Source: Algoriphagus sp. A40 (GTDB lineage: Bacteria; Bacteroidota; Bacteroidia; Cytophagales; Cyclobacteriaceae). Taken from it: DNA of 64,000 nucleotides. The stretch covers positions 1-64,000 of the forward strand of contig NZ_MUNY01000042.1 in NCBI RefSeq assembly GCF_002002735.1, written 5' to 3'. The notes beneath the pieces are model-generated. The model saw nothing but the letters and a program-made list of their open reading frames with translations. It made no database searches and was not told where the DNA came from. Position numbers and translations under genes: made by a program. This document shows positions 8,630-16,123 of this stretch, piece after piece (within the stretch, counting starts at the first letter, position 1; each line of letters begins with the position of its first letter).

Positions 8630-9678
8630 GCTTCGATCTAAACTCACTTTTGCGACCACACATCGCGAAATTACAGCCTTATACCTCAGCTCGGGACGAA
8701 TACACCGGCAAGGAAGGAGTATTCTTGGATGCCAATGAGAATCCTTTTGGCTCTATCACAGAGCAGGATTTCAACCGCTATCCTGATCCCTATCAAAGTG
8801 CTCTGAAGACGGAGATTTCAAAAATCAAAGCGGTCCAAACCAGCCAGATTTTTCTGGGAAACGGTTCGGATGAAGCGATTGATCTGCTTTACCGTGCTTT
8901 TTGCAATCCGGGAAAAGACAACGTGATCCTCCTTCCTCCCACCTATGGCATGTATGAGGTCAGCGCCAACATCAATGACGTGGAAATCCGCAAGGTCTCG
9001 CTGAGTGAGGACTTTCAGCTTCAGCCTGAAAAGATCATGGCAGCAGCCGACGCCAACTCCAAAATCCTGTTTATCTGCTCTCCGAATAACCCATCGGCCA
9101 ACAAAGCCAAGCGGGAGGATGTGCTGTTTCTATTGAATAATTTCAAAGGATTGGTAGTTGTGGACGAGGCGTATATCGACTTCAGCGATGAGCCCAGCTT
9201 CACTGCCGAACTGGACAATTTCCCCAATCTGTTGGTCATGCAGACTTTCTCCAAAGCTTGGGGATTGGCTTCTCTCCGACTCGGGATGGCTTTTGCGAGT
9301 GAGGAAATCATCCGTATTCTGAACAAAATCAAGCCTCCCTACAATATTTCTGGATTGACTCAGGAAACGGTTTTGGCAGCTATAACCAACAAAACCAAAG
9401 TGGACCAGATGATCCGAGAGATTCTGGAAGAGCGGGATTTTCTGCAAAGCGAATTGGGAAAATTCGCTTTCGTAAAAAAGATCCATCCTTCACACGCCAA
9501 TTTCCTTTTGGTACAAATCCCCAATGCAAGCCAGGTTTATGATGATCTGATCGCCGAAAAAGTAATTGTCAGGAACAGAGCCAAAGTTCTGCTTTGTGAG
9601 GATTGCCTGAGAATTACTGTTGGAACAAGAACTGAAAACGAAGCCTTGATTTCGGCTTTGAAAAAAATGATTTCTTAA
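8626..9678 (+). CDS. hisC: Histidinol-phosphate aminotransferase HisC
   Basis: HisC is the PLP enzyme that transaminates imidazole-acetol phosphate with glutamate to give histidinol phosphate. The 350-residue protein shows the type I aminotransferase features: LDANENPFG near the N-terminus, FLGNGSDEAIDLL (phosphate-binding), VVDEAYIDF, and Lys210 in QTFSKAWGLASLRLG as the PLP Schiff-base lysine. It overlaps hisD by 4 bp and is followed by an 85-bp AT-rich spacer with a repeated GAAAATT motif before hisB. Confidence 0.97.
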   Translation: MSFDLNSLLRPHIAKLQPYTSARDEYTGKEGVFLDANENPFGSITEQDFNRYPDPYQSALKTEISKIKAVQTSQIFLGNGSDEAIDLLYRAFCNPGKDNVILLPPTYGMYEVSANINDVEIRKVSLSEDFQLQPEKIMAAADANSKILFICSPNNPSANKAKREDVLFLLNNFKGLVVVDEAYIDFSDEPSFTAELDNFPNLLVMQTFSKAWGLASLRLGMAFASEEIIRILNKIKPPYNISGLTQETVLAAITNKTKVDQMIREILEERDFLQSELGKFAFVKKIHPSHANFLLVQIPNASQVYDDLIAEKVIVRNRAKVLLCEDCLRITVGTRTENEALISALKKMIS

Positions 9679-9763
9679 TTGAAAGATTGGAAAATTCGAA
9701 AATTGGAAAATTGGGCGAATCATGCCAAAATCTAATTTTCAGCTCGTAAATCTAAAATCGTAA

Positions 9764-10858
9764 ATGAAAAAAGTACTCTTCATAGATCGGGACGGCACGA
9801 TCATCAAAGAACCGCCTACTGACTTTCAGGTTGACAGCCTGGAAAAACTGGAATTCCTTCCAAAAGCCATTTCAAACCTTCGCAAAATCGCTGAGGAATG
9901 CGACTACGAACTTGTCATGGTGACCAATCAGGACGGTTTGGGAACTGACTCTTTTCCAGAAAAAGACTTCTGGCCGGCTCAGTACAAAATGCTGAAGACG
10001 CTGGAGCAAGAAAATATCTTTTTCAAGGCAATTCATGTAGACCATACTTTTGAACATGAAAATGCTCCTACCCGCAAACCTCGAACAGGACTTCTTACCC
10101 AATACTTCTCAGAGGAATACGATCTGGCCAATTCCTATGTGATTGGTGACCGATTTACCGATGTGCAATTGGCAAAGAATCTGGGTTCCAAAGCAATCTT
10201 CATCGGTGATGAAAATCCGGATGCGGCACTCTCGACCAAGGATTGGGATGAGATTTACAATTTCCTAAAAATGCCTCCACGGGCAGCTGAGGTCAAAAGA
10301 ACCACTTCGGAAACGGATATCTACATCAAGCTGAATCTGGACGGAAGCGGAAAATGCGACATTTCCACAGGTTTGCATTTCTTCGACCACATGCTCGAGC
10401 AATTGGGAAAGCATGGCAGCACCGATCTGGAAATCAAAGTAAAGGGTGACCTCCATATCGACGAACACCATACCATTGAGGATACGGCTTTAGCTTTGGG
10501 AGAAGCTTATTTGAAAGCATTGGGAGACAAAAAAGGAATCTATCGCTATGGTTTTTTACTGGCTATGGATGATGCATTGGCACAGGTAGCAATTGACTTT
10601 GGCGGACGGCCCTGGCTGGTTTGGGATGCGGATTTCAAGCGCGAAAAAGTCGGTGACATGCCCACCGAGATGTTTTACCATTTCTTCAAGTCCTTCTCAG
10701 ATACTGCTAAGTGTAACCTGAACATCAAAGTAGAGGGTGAAAACGAGCACCACAAGATCGAAGCGACCTTCAAAGGACTTGCACGGGCTATCAAGATGGC
10801 TGTGATGCGGGACCCAAGAAATATCAATCAACTGCCAAGTACTAAAGGAGTGCTTTAA
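9764..10858 (+). CDS. hisB: Bifunctional histidinol-phosphatase / imidazoleglycerol-phosphate dehydratase HisB
   Basis: The 364-residue protein is a fusion. Residues 1-165 are the HAD phosphatase domain with the nucleophile motif FIDRDGTII (Asp8 and Asp10), VTNQDGLG and [10 protein letters not shown]. Residues 175-364 are imidazoleglycerol-phosphate dehydratase with the manganese-binding motifs [27 protein letters not shown] and FHFFKSF...[17 protein letters not shown]. Both steps flank HisC in the pathway. This is the last his gene here; hisH, hisA, hisF and hisI/E are not in the window, so the rest of the pathway must be encoded elsewhere. Confidence 0.97.
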   Translation: MKKVLFIDRDGTIIKEPPTDFQVDSLEKLEFLPKAISNLRKIAEECDYELVMVTNQDGLGTDSFPEKDFWPAQYKMLKTLEQENIFFKAIHVDHTFEHENAPTRKPRTGLLTQYFSEEYDLANSYVIGDRFTDVQLAKNLGSKAIFIGDENPDAALSTKDWDEIYNFLKMPPRAAEVKRTTSETDIYIKLNLDGSGKCDISTGLHFFDHMLEQLGKHGSTDLEIKVKGDLHIDEHHTIEDTALALGEAYLKALGDKKGIYRYGFLLAMDDALAQVAIDFGGRPWLVWDADFKREKVGDMPTEMFYHFFKSFSDTAKCNLNIKVEGENEHHKIEATFKGLARAIKMAVMRDPRNINQLPSTKGVL

Positions 10859-10883
10859 CGCTAGCTTAAGAAATGACGCTATT

Positions 10884-10910
10884 CCCTCTTTCTAAGAGGG
10901 TTAGGGGGAC
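10884..10910. repeat. Short palindrome with GTTAGGGGGA tail
   Basis: CCCTCTT (10884-10890) and AAGAGGG (10894-10900) form a perfect 7-bp hairpin followed by a G-rich tail. The composition resembles the palindromic elements at 13301-13333 and 15908-15939. It lies just after hisB and could also help end transcription. Confidence 0.5.
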
Positions 10911-10951
10911 TTTTCATCTAACATAAGCCTCACTTCAGATTTAACCAACCC

Positions 10952-11311
10952 ATGGAAAAAGTAAACCTCAGCCAAAAATTCGGACTTTTCAACGAACACT
11001 GGGCACCAAAGATCGTCGGCGAACTCAACGGTCAGCATGTTAAGCTGGTCAAGCTCCAGGGTGAGTTTGTCTGGCACAAACATGAACTGGAGGACGAACT
11101 CTTTTTTGTAGTGAAAGGCACCCTTTTGATGGAACTCCGAGACAAGACGGTTACCATTCAGGAAAATGAATTTCTCATCATGCCAAGAGGTGTAGAACAT
11201 AGGCCGGTTGCACCGGAGGAAGTCTGGATCATGCTTTTCGAGCCAGCCAGCACGCTCAATACCGGGGATGCGGAATCAGACTTGACCAAAACCAAGCTGG
11301 ACTGGATTTAA
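10952..11311 (+). CDS. Single-domain cupin protein
   Basis: A 119-residue cupin. The first cupin motif is WHKHELEDELFFVVKGTLLMEL, with candidate metal ligands His, His and Glu. The second is NEFLIMPRGVEHRPVAP, carrying the third His. These small proteins bind a metal ion; members are isomerases, dioxygenases or simple sugar-binding proteins, and the sequence gives no means to choose. It is separated from hisB by a hairpin element and ends in its own terminator, so it is probably an independent unit. Confidence 0.85.
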   Translation: MEKVNLSQKFGLFNEHWAPKIVGELNGQHVKLVKLQGEFVWHKHELEDELFFVVKGTLLMELRDKTVTIQENEFLIMPRGVEHRPVAPEEVWIMLFEPASTLNTGDAESDLTKTKLDWI

Positions 11312-11354
11312 GCCGAATCAGAAAAATCGAGAATTGAAAAAATCGAAAACCCAA

Positions 11355-11390
11355 AACCTGTCGGATATGAAACTCCGGCAGGTTTTTTTT
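11355..11390 (+). terminator. Intrinsic terminator after the cupin gene
   Basis: AACCTGTCGG (11355-11364) pairs with CCGGCAGGTT (11375-11384) with one G-U pair and a 10-nt loop, and T residues continue to 11390. Confidence 0.85.
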
Positions 11391-11445
11391 ACATCTTTTC
11401 ACTTTTGAAGCTTTTCATTTAGTCAGTATTTTTGTTTATTTCGTT

Positions 11446-12246
11446 ATGATACGATTTAATCATATTCTTACGATAATATCATCACTAGTTCTTTTAGTAT
11501 CATGTGCTGCTGATCCGGCTACTATCGAACAACTTTATCGAACCGGAAAATATGAGCAGGCGATTTCGGCGATTTCCCGAAGGCTTTTTATCCATATCAA
11601 AGACATCAAATCTCTTCATATCCGGGCAAGATGTTTTGAGGAATTGGGCAAAATGGAGGAAGCCATGGAAGATTACGACCGAATTTTGGATTTAGATCCG
11701 GGTTATGCCCAAGCGCATGCTGCAATCGGAAAAATCCTGTTTGAAAAGGAATACTATAAACCTGCAGAACTGCACATTCTAAGAGCTGCCTCACTCGATC
11801 CCGAGGATTTTGAGATTATTTATTTGGCAGGAAGAAGTCAATTGATGGTGAATAACTGGGTACGAGCGGAAATTTTCCTCAAACAGGCCCAGCAAATGAA
11901 TCCAGAATTTGCTCAAGTCTATTATTACACCGGGCTTGCAAGAGCGAATCAGGGCGATGTCAACGGTGCAGCAGCCTCCTTCAACACCTATTTGACCAAA
12001 GAACCTGACAACCTCGCCGCCAGATACAACAGAGGATTTGCACTTTTGAAAATCGGATACTTGCCATGGGCTTTGGAAGATTTTGATTTTGTGCTAAAAA
12101 ACAACCCAAACCATATCGAGGCCTTAGCTCGAAAGGGTGTCTGCCTCGCTCTTATGGACAATACGGAAGGCTGCCAAATGATCCAGGAAGCTGCCAACAA
12201 AGGCAGCGACTATGCAGAAAGTCATTTGGAGGAGTTTTGTTTTTGA
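11446..12246 (+). CDS. TPR-repeat lipoprotein
   Basis: The 266-residue protein has a lipoprotein signal peptide with lipobox LVSC at about residue 20, then AADPATIEQLYRTGKYEQAI. From about residue 25 onward it is made of tandem tetratricopeptide repeats (roughly six units with the W/L-G-Y-A-F-P spacing, for example ARCFEELGKMEEAMEDYDRILDLDP). It should be anchored to a membrane facing the periplasm or surface and mediate protein contacts. No enzymatic domain is present. It is flanked by a terminator upstream and two small palindromes downstream. Confidence 0.85.
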   Translation: MIRFNHILTIISSLVLLVSCAADPATIEQLYRTGKYEQAISAISRRLFIHIKDIKSLHIRARCFEELGKMEEAMEDYDRILDLDPGYAQAHAAIGKILFEKEYYKPAELHILRAASLDPEDFEIIYLAGRSQLMVNNWVRAEIFLKQAQQMNPEFAQVYYYTGLARANQGDVNGAAASFNTYLTKEPDNLAARYNRGFALLKIGYLPWALEDFDFVLKNNPNHIEALARKGVCLALMDNTEGCQMIQEAANKGSDYAESHLEEFCF

Positions 12247-12263
12247 GAGAAGTGACTGATTTG

Positions 12264-12313
12264 CCAATTACAAATTGGTAGGGATACTTTGGTGGAATTA
12301 CAAATTCCACCAA
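12264..12313. repeat. Pair of small palindromes sharing an AATTACAAATT core
   Basis: CCAATT/AATTGG (12264-12278) and an 11-bp palindrome TTGGTGGAATT with its complement (12289-12313) both have the loop ACA and the same core. They lie just downstream of the TPR gene, resemble REP-like elements, and could form two adjacent RNA hairpins. Confidence 0.55.
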
Positions 12314-12389
12314 GTGTCAATTCCTTCTTCAATGTGTTAGGAAGAAACTCCGCTAAGAGCAGAAGACAAATCCTTGATGGGGCAACGCT

Positions 12390-12431
12390 CTGACCCCGCA
12401 ATCCAATTTACAAAATGTTAGAAGCAGTTTT
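12390..12431. repeat. Cassette-boundary palindrome, right arm only (site 0)
   Basis: This stretch aligns with the right arms of the complete sites at 13399 and 15067: CTGA-CCC-GC-AT, then TACA...TGTT....GC.GTT ending at the stop codon of the next gene. The matching left arm is degraded or absent. Confidence 0.45.
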
Positions 12432-13043
12432 TTATTTAATTCCAAACTTTATTATCACCTTATTTTCCTTTGAATCATAATAAGATTCGGTAAAAAATCC
12501 ACCTTCATATTCTTGTTTCACAGATTCCAGAACTTTCTTATCCAATGTTTTGTCAGGTATTTCCCAATCTTTGGTAATTGCCATGTAAATTAAGCTGTCA
12601 CCGTTTTTGCAGCGAGTGTCAATTTTTGCTTTTACAATATTGTATTTCCCTTTGGCAGCAAGTGTCGCATTACTTTTGAAAAATGACCATTCTCCAATCT
12701 TATAGTTGTAAAATACTCTTTCAAGTCCAGCTATTCCGCAATCTACATAAGAACTTATCTGATAATTCCCTTCACACTTCACTGTACCGTCCGAATAGTA
12801 TTCTGTCCATTCTCCGACTCTAAAGTCACTTACTTTTCCTTCTTTGTCAATAGCACATTTTCCTATTGATTTGATATCTCCATTGTCATAATATTTTATA
12901 ATCAATGAATCTTGACCACTAAAAGTATCATTGTTAATCAAAGAGAAATCATTGTCATAAAAAATGACTGTTGAGTATTTCTTTTGAGCACTCGCTAATT
13001 GTATTCCTAATACTAAAATTAATATCGTTACTAGTTTCTTCAT
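12432..13043 (-). CDS. Secreted MORN/YwqK-like hypothetical, cassette gene 1
   Basis: The 203-residue protein has a Sec signal peptide (MKKLVTILILVLGIQLASAQ). The mature part contains weak repeats of the type YYDNGDIKSIGKC, EWTEYYSDGTVKCEGNYQ and GEWSFFKSNATLAAKGKYNI, which resemble MORN-like repeats of YwqK-family proteins. The gene lies on the minus strand between boundary palindromes, with its stop codon directly beside the right arm of site 0 and its start 12 bp from site 1. Base composition is visibly AT-rich. A function cannot be assigned. Confidence 0.65.
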   Translation of the reverse strand: MKKLVTILILVLGIQLASAQKKYSTVIFYDNDFSLINNDTFSGQDSLIIKYYDNGDIKSIGKCAIDKEGKVSDFRVGEWTEYYSDGTVKCEGNYQISSYVDCGIAGLERVFYNYKIGEWSFFKSNATLAAKGKYNIVKAKIDTRCKNGDSLIYMAITKDWEIPDKTLDKKVLESVKQEYEGGFFTESYYDSKENKVIIKFGIK

Positions 13044-13054
13044 TAAAAATGGTT

Positions 13055-13080
13055 GCTAACAACTGCTAAAGTCCCACTCC
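13055..13080. repeat. Cassette-boundary palindrome, left arm only (site 1)
   Basis: GCTAACAAC followed by CTAAAGTCCCACTCC resembles the left end of the complete sites. The right arm is missing; the sequence passes into the direct repeat at 13103. Confidence 0.45.
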
Positions 13081-13102
13081 ATTTTTGAGTATCGATTATT
13101 TT

Positions 13103-13180
13103 CGTTTTTGACACAGATTTTTCCGGACTTTTTATGGATTCAAATTAACCATTTGGGCGAGTCATCCAAGCGGCAAGAAA
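13103..13180. repeat. Direct repeat copy 1 bracketing the cassette region
   Basis: About 70 bp align without gaps to 15824-15901; both contain TTCAAATTAA.CATTTGGG and TCATCCAAGC. Together with the palindrome at 13301 it forms a block repeated on the far side of three cassettes. The interval 13181-13398 holds no gene I can support. Confidence 0.7.
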
Positions 13181-13300
13181 GGATTTTAGTTAGAAAGGGA
13201 AGAAATGATGGAAAATTCTGCTTTGCTTGTTGGCAATCCTTTCCGGCTGAGCGCCTTCATGTTCGGTAGGCAAGGAGTCGAAATCAACTTTGCTCGATCT

Positions 13301-13333
13301 ATAATCCCCCTAGCCCCCTTGATCAAGGGGGGA
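13301..13333. repeat. CCCCCTTGATCAAGGGGG palindromic element, copy 1
   Basis: ATAATCCCCCTAG is followed by a perfect 18-bp palindrome. Nearly the same element recurs at 15908-15939. Confidence 0.75.
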
Positions 13334-13398
13334 GAAGAGCCAGTTACCAAAACAGAAATCCAGATTCAATCTCCATAGGAACATTATCAGATTCAGGA

Positions 13399-13530
13399 AA
13401 CGTTTGTGCATAAGAAGTGACGGGAATTCGAACCGCGACGCTATCCCACGACAAAAAACTTAATTTGAAAAACTAAACTATAATTTTACACTGAATCTCG
13501 CCATTGATTATGCATTTTGTTGGGTACCGT
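13399..13530. repeat. attC-like imperfect palindrome, complete (site 2)
   Basis: The left arm AACGTTTGTGCATAAG...GTGACGGG pairs imperfectly with the right arm CTCGCCATTGATTATGCA...TTTTGTTGGG. The centre (CTATCCCACGACA, AATTTGAAAAACTAAACTA, TTTACACTGAA) is shared almost base for base with site 4. The stop codon of the next gene begins immediately after the right end. Confidence 0.7.
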
Positions 13531-14424
13531 TTACCCTTTTCCTTTCTTAGTTCTATAACCAAATCCTGTTCCAATGCCTACACTTAATTCATTAAATGAG
13601 TCCAATTTGTAAAACTTCAAGAAACATAAAAATCGCTTATGTCCACCTTGAATTGAAGCTTGATATTCTACTTTGTCTTTGTACAAGCCTACTTTCAATA
13701 TCGCTGTCGGATGTAGCGGAATGTTAAAGTATCGACCAACACCAATTGAAAGTCCTGAAAGTTTTTTGTTGTCAGCCGTCTCTATTTTGGTGAAATCAAG
13801 TCTAGAATAACCGGCAATTAGTTTTACTTTTCTTAGGTTCAAGTCGGTTTCAAATGAGTTCACGCTGAAGTCCAAGTTGTTGTCAAAGTTTACTTGTCGA
13901 TAATTCCACCTGAAATCAATATCGAAGTCACAGTTGCTAATGGAATGAGCTAATTCCAATTGTCCGGTTTGCATTTTGTTGTCTTCTAGGTTGGTCTGGT
14001 AAGCATATGAACCTTTGATGACTCCTAGAAAAATCCATGGTGAAGCAACGTCAATTTGTCCACCTACTGGATTGTTGATTACACCACTATTTGCATATAC
14101 GTGAACTTCATTAGAGTCAAAAAAATCTTTGTTGCAATCAAGTTTTAGTGTGACGAATATTTCTCTTTTTCCTTTCAGCTCAAACTCTTGAGTCCTTACT
14201 CCGATAAATGAGAAGACTAAAGTAGCATCCGGGTCTTCAACTGTCAGTTTAAAAGCCCCGTCTTTGTCGGTCACCGTTCCGTTTTCAGTCCCTTTCTCTA
14301 CAATATTAATTCCCGGAGCTGTCGATTTGTCCTCTTTGAAAATCACTGTCCCATTAATTGTTACTTGACTCCAACTAGTCGTTGTCGTTAGTACTAGAAT
14401 TAAAAATATCAGTCGTTTAATCAA
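13531..14424 (-). CDS. Secreted protein with carboxypeptidase-regulatory-like domain, cassette gene 2
   Basis: I prefer the TTG start at 14422-14424 (MIKRLIFLILVL...SWSQ, 297 residues). The alternative TTG at 14457 would lie inside site 3. After the signal peptide, residues about 20-95 form a CarboxypepD_reg-like domain (TINGTVIFKEDKSTAPGINIVEKGTENGTVTDKDGAFKLTV...TLVFSFIGVRTQEFEL), common in Bacteroidota surface proteins. The rest is beta-rich with alternating aromatic residues and may form a small outer-membrane barrel. It is a cassette unit, bounded by site 2 after its stop and site 3 before its start. Confidence 0.65.
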   Translation of the reverse strand: MIKRLIFLILVLTTTTSWSQVTINGTVIFKEDKSTAPGINIVEKGTENGTVTDKDGAFKLTVEDPDATLVFSFIGVRTQEFELKGKREIFVTLKLDCNKDFFDSNEVHVYANSGVINNPVGGQIDVASPWIFLGVIKGSYAYQTNLEDNKMQTGQLELAHSISNCDFDIDFRWNYRQVNFDNNLDFSVNSFETDLNLRKVKLIAGYSRLDFTKIETADNKKLSGLSIGVGRYFNIPLHPTAILKVGLYKDKVEYQASIQGGHKRFLCFLKFYKLDSFNELSVGIGTGFGYRTKKGKG

Positions 14425-14451
14425 AGTCAAATTTGTCCAAGGGTAAATAGT

Positions 14452-14590
14452 GCACAACGGTTTGCATCTACCCGAAGGTGGCGATTTCGAAGCACTTCAC
14501 TGTCAACCAAGACAGACTTTGATAGAAGCACAAAGCTTGATTTAACCACTGAACCGCCACTTTTGGGTAGGTGCTGTTGCCTGCTGTAGC
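14452..14590. repeat. attC-like imperfect palindrome, complete (site 3)
   Basis: The left arm GCACAACGG...CATCTACCCGAAGGTGGCG pairs with the right arm CCGCCACTTTTGGGTAGGTG..GTTGCCTGC. The middle keeps CACTGTC and CACTGAACCGCCA as in sites 2 and 4, but the arm sequences differ, so pairing is conserved more than sequence. Confidence 0.7.
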
Positions 14591-14592
14591 TA

Positions 14593-15051
14593 TTACAATA
14601 TGATTCCACTTTTTATTTGTGTCAATTTGTATGTCTCTGTCTCAGGTAAATACTTGAAATAGAAAATGTAAGCTCCGTCCGCAAAGAATGTTGTCCTCTT
14701 ATCTCTTTTCTCATATGCCCAAATTGATAGCGTAACTTGGTCACGAATTATTGTCAGTCCGTTGACTTTGAATAAAACGTCATTGTCACCGAGGTTCTTT
14801 GTTTTATAATTTTTTGCTTTGTCCTGCTTGACTATTATGATGTTCCTAATTGTCTCTGGAAAATCTTGAATTGTCGACCAGTCCGCCCATAAAACTATTT
14901 TTTCAATTCTTTTTTCTTTTTCAATCTTCTGTATCAAGGAGTCCACCGAGTAATAAAACATTCCTGTCTTGTCAGACGAAACGGAGTTGACAACTTGACC
15001 AAAAATCGTCTGTGAAAAAAATGTCATCAGTATTATTATTAGTAGTCTCAT
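14593..15051 (-). CDS. Small secreted hypothetical, cassette gene 3
   Basis: Starting at ATG 15049-15051 gives 152 residues beginning MRLLIIILMTFFSQTIFGQ, a clear signal peptide. Earlier in-frame starts would place coding sequence inside site 4. The mature protein has no recognisable domain; it contains KIEKEKRIEKIVLWADWSTIQDFPETIRNIIIVKQ and a C-terminal aromatic stretch YIFYFKYLPETETYKLTQIKSG. It is exported and AT-rich, and fills the interval between sites 3 and 4 almost completely. The function is unknown. Confidence 0.6.
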   Translation of the reverse strand: MRLLIIILMTFFSQTIFGQVVNSVSSDKTGMFYYSVDSLIQKIEKEKRIEKIVLWADWSTIQDFPETIRNIIIVKQDKAKNYKTKNLGDNDVLFKVNGLTIIRDQVTLSIWAYEKRDKRTTFFADGAYIFYFKYLPETETYKLTQIKSGIIL

Positions 15052-15066
15052 CTGTCTCGAGCTATT

Positions 15067-15209
15067 GCTAGCAACGTTTATGTATGAAACGTGGCTGGGC
15101 TTTCGAAGCGCATCACTGTCCCATGACACCAAACGTAATTTGAAAAACTAAACTACAAATTTACACTGAACCCAGCCATGTTTTATACATTTTGTTGGCT
15201 GCCGTTAGC
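15067..15209. repeat. attC-like imperfect palindrome, complete (site 4)
   Basis: GCTAGCAACG...TATGTATGAAACGTGGCTGGG at the left pairs with CCCAGCCATGTTTTATACA...TTGTTGGCTGCCGTTAGC at the right. It is the clearest copy of the family, about 143 bp. Its last base overlaps the stop codon of cassette gene 4. Confidence 0.75.
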
Positions 15210-15760
15210 TACCGCTTCTCATAAATTGTCCCGAGCGCTCCAATCTTTCTCTCCGTTTTATAGTTGTCACCCTTCTCAAATTTATTGTAGTCCGACTCGG
15301 CTACCTTTATTTCAATTTCTCTTCCAATTGACAGGTCGTTTATTTCAAAATAATACCTTGAGCTATATTGGTCCTTGTCGATAATTTGTCCGCTGATAGC
15401 AGTTAGCTTTTGTTCTCCGGCAGTCCTGTTATAAATACTTAAAAGTCCCTGAGTAACTGCAAAGAAACAAAGTCCCATTCCAGGTATCCATACAATGAAC
15501 TTAATAGCTGTCTTTAAAATTTTTGAAATCTCAATATCTATTCCTTCGTACAAGTCCCAAAAGTCGTCAGTAAGTAAAATCCAGTACGCGGACATTGCTA
15601 TTGATAGAATGATTATTGGTATAAGGAATGTATTGATGACTATGTCGCTTAAGGCAAATTCATTTGAAGTAAGAAATGCTTCAATGACTCCCACGACAAA
15701 TAAAATCATGAATGTCGGTATAACTACTTTTTTTGTTCTCTCAATTTGTCCGTGTGTCAT
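15209..15760 (-). CDS. Membrane protein with C-terminal soluble domain, cassette gene 4
   Basis: The 183-residue protein has three likely membrane segments (about residues 11-30, 40-64 and 87-108). A soluble C-terminal half follows: KLTAISGQIIDKDQYSSRYYFEINDLSIGREIEIKVAESDYNKFEKGDNYKTERKIGALGTIYEKR, possibly a small beta barrel. I recognise no family. The stop lies at the right end of site 4 and the start is 6 bp from site 5, so the unit consists of one gene and its boundary elements. Confidence 0.6.
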   Translation of the reverse strand: MTHGQIERTKKVVIPTFMILFVVGVIEAFLTSNEFALSDIVINTFLIPIIILSIAMSAYWILLTDDFWDLYEGIDIEISKILKTAIKFIVWIPGMGLCFFAVTQGLLSIYNRTAGEQKLTAISGQIIDKDQYSSRYYFEINDLSIGREIEIKVAESDYNKFEKGDNYKTERKIGALGTIYEKR

Positions 15761-15765
15761 AATTT

Positions 15766-15815
15766 GCTAATGGCAGCCAACATCCGAATAAATCCAACTG
15801 TCCCATCGAATGTCG
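15766..15815. repeat. Cassette-boundary palindrome, left arm only (site 5)
   Basis: GCTAATGGCAGCCAAC and the following CCAACTGTCCCATCGAATGTC match the left part and centre of the other sites. The right arm is lost where direct repeat copy 2 begins. Confidence 0.45.
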
Positions 15816-15823
15816 TGTATATC

Positions 15824-15901
15824 CATTTTCGACGGAGGATTTTCTCGGCTGTTTCTGGGTTCAAATTAATCATTTGGGTGAATCATCCAAGCTGCAAATC
15901 A
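15824..15901. repeat. Direct repeat copy 2 bracketing the cassette region
   Basis: This aligns without gaps over about 70 bp to 13103-13180. The roughly 120 bp that separate repeat and palindrome in copy 1 are absent here. Confidence 0.7.
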
Positions 15902-15907
15902 CGATTT

Positions 15908-15939
15908 ATAATCCCCCTATCCCCCTTGATCAAGGGGGA
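15908..15939. repeat. CCCCCTTGATCAAGGGGG palindromic element, copy 2
   Basis: Nearly identical to 13301-13333 and in the same position relative to the direct repeat. Confidence 0.75.
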
Positions 15940-16017
15940 ATCCTGTCAACTTGAACTTCAATGGTGAAAATGAAAATCAAGCTGCAGCCTAGAACTCTCA
16001 TTTACAACGGAGCTTTC

Positions 16018-16123
16018 CAACTTCCTACCTCCAACTTCCAACCTCCTACTTCCCTACTTTCAACCTCCTACTTCCCTACCTCCAACCTCCGACATCCAAC
16101 ATCCCGACCTTCAACTTCCTACC
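16018..16123. repeat. Degenerate pyrimidine-rich tandem (CTTCCTACCTCCAAC-like)
   Basis: About 105 bp are almost pure C and T plus A, made of irregular copies of CTTCCTAC, CTCCAAC and TTCCCTAC units. The stretch reaches the 3' end of the ATP-grasp gene. The rest of 15940-16117 holds no gene. Confidence 0.6.

Noticed and set aside
13418..13450. tRNA-like T-arm on the minus strand (GGTTCGAATTCCCGTCAC)
   Set aside because: No acceptor stem, anticodon arm or D-arm can be built around it. It is part of the imperfect palindrome at 13399-13530.
12432..15760. Classical integron with canonical attC sites
   Set aside because: The palindrome ends do not match the RYYYAAC/GTTRRRY consensus and no IntI gene is in the window. 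I therefore report it only as integron-like.
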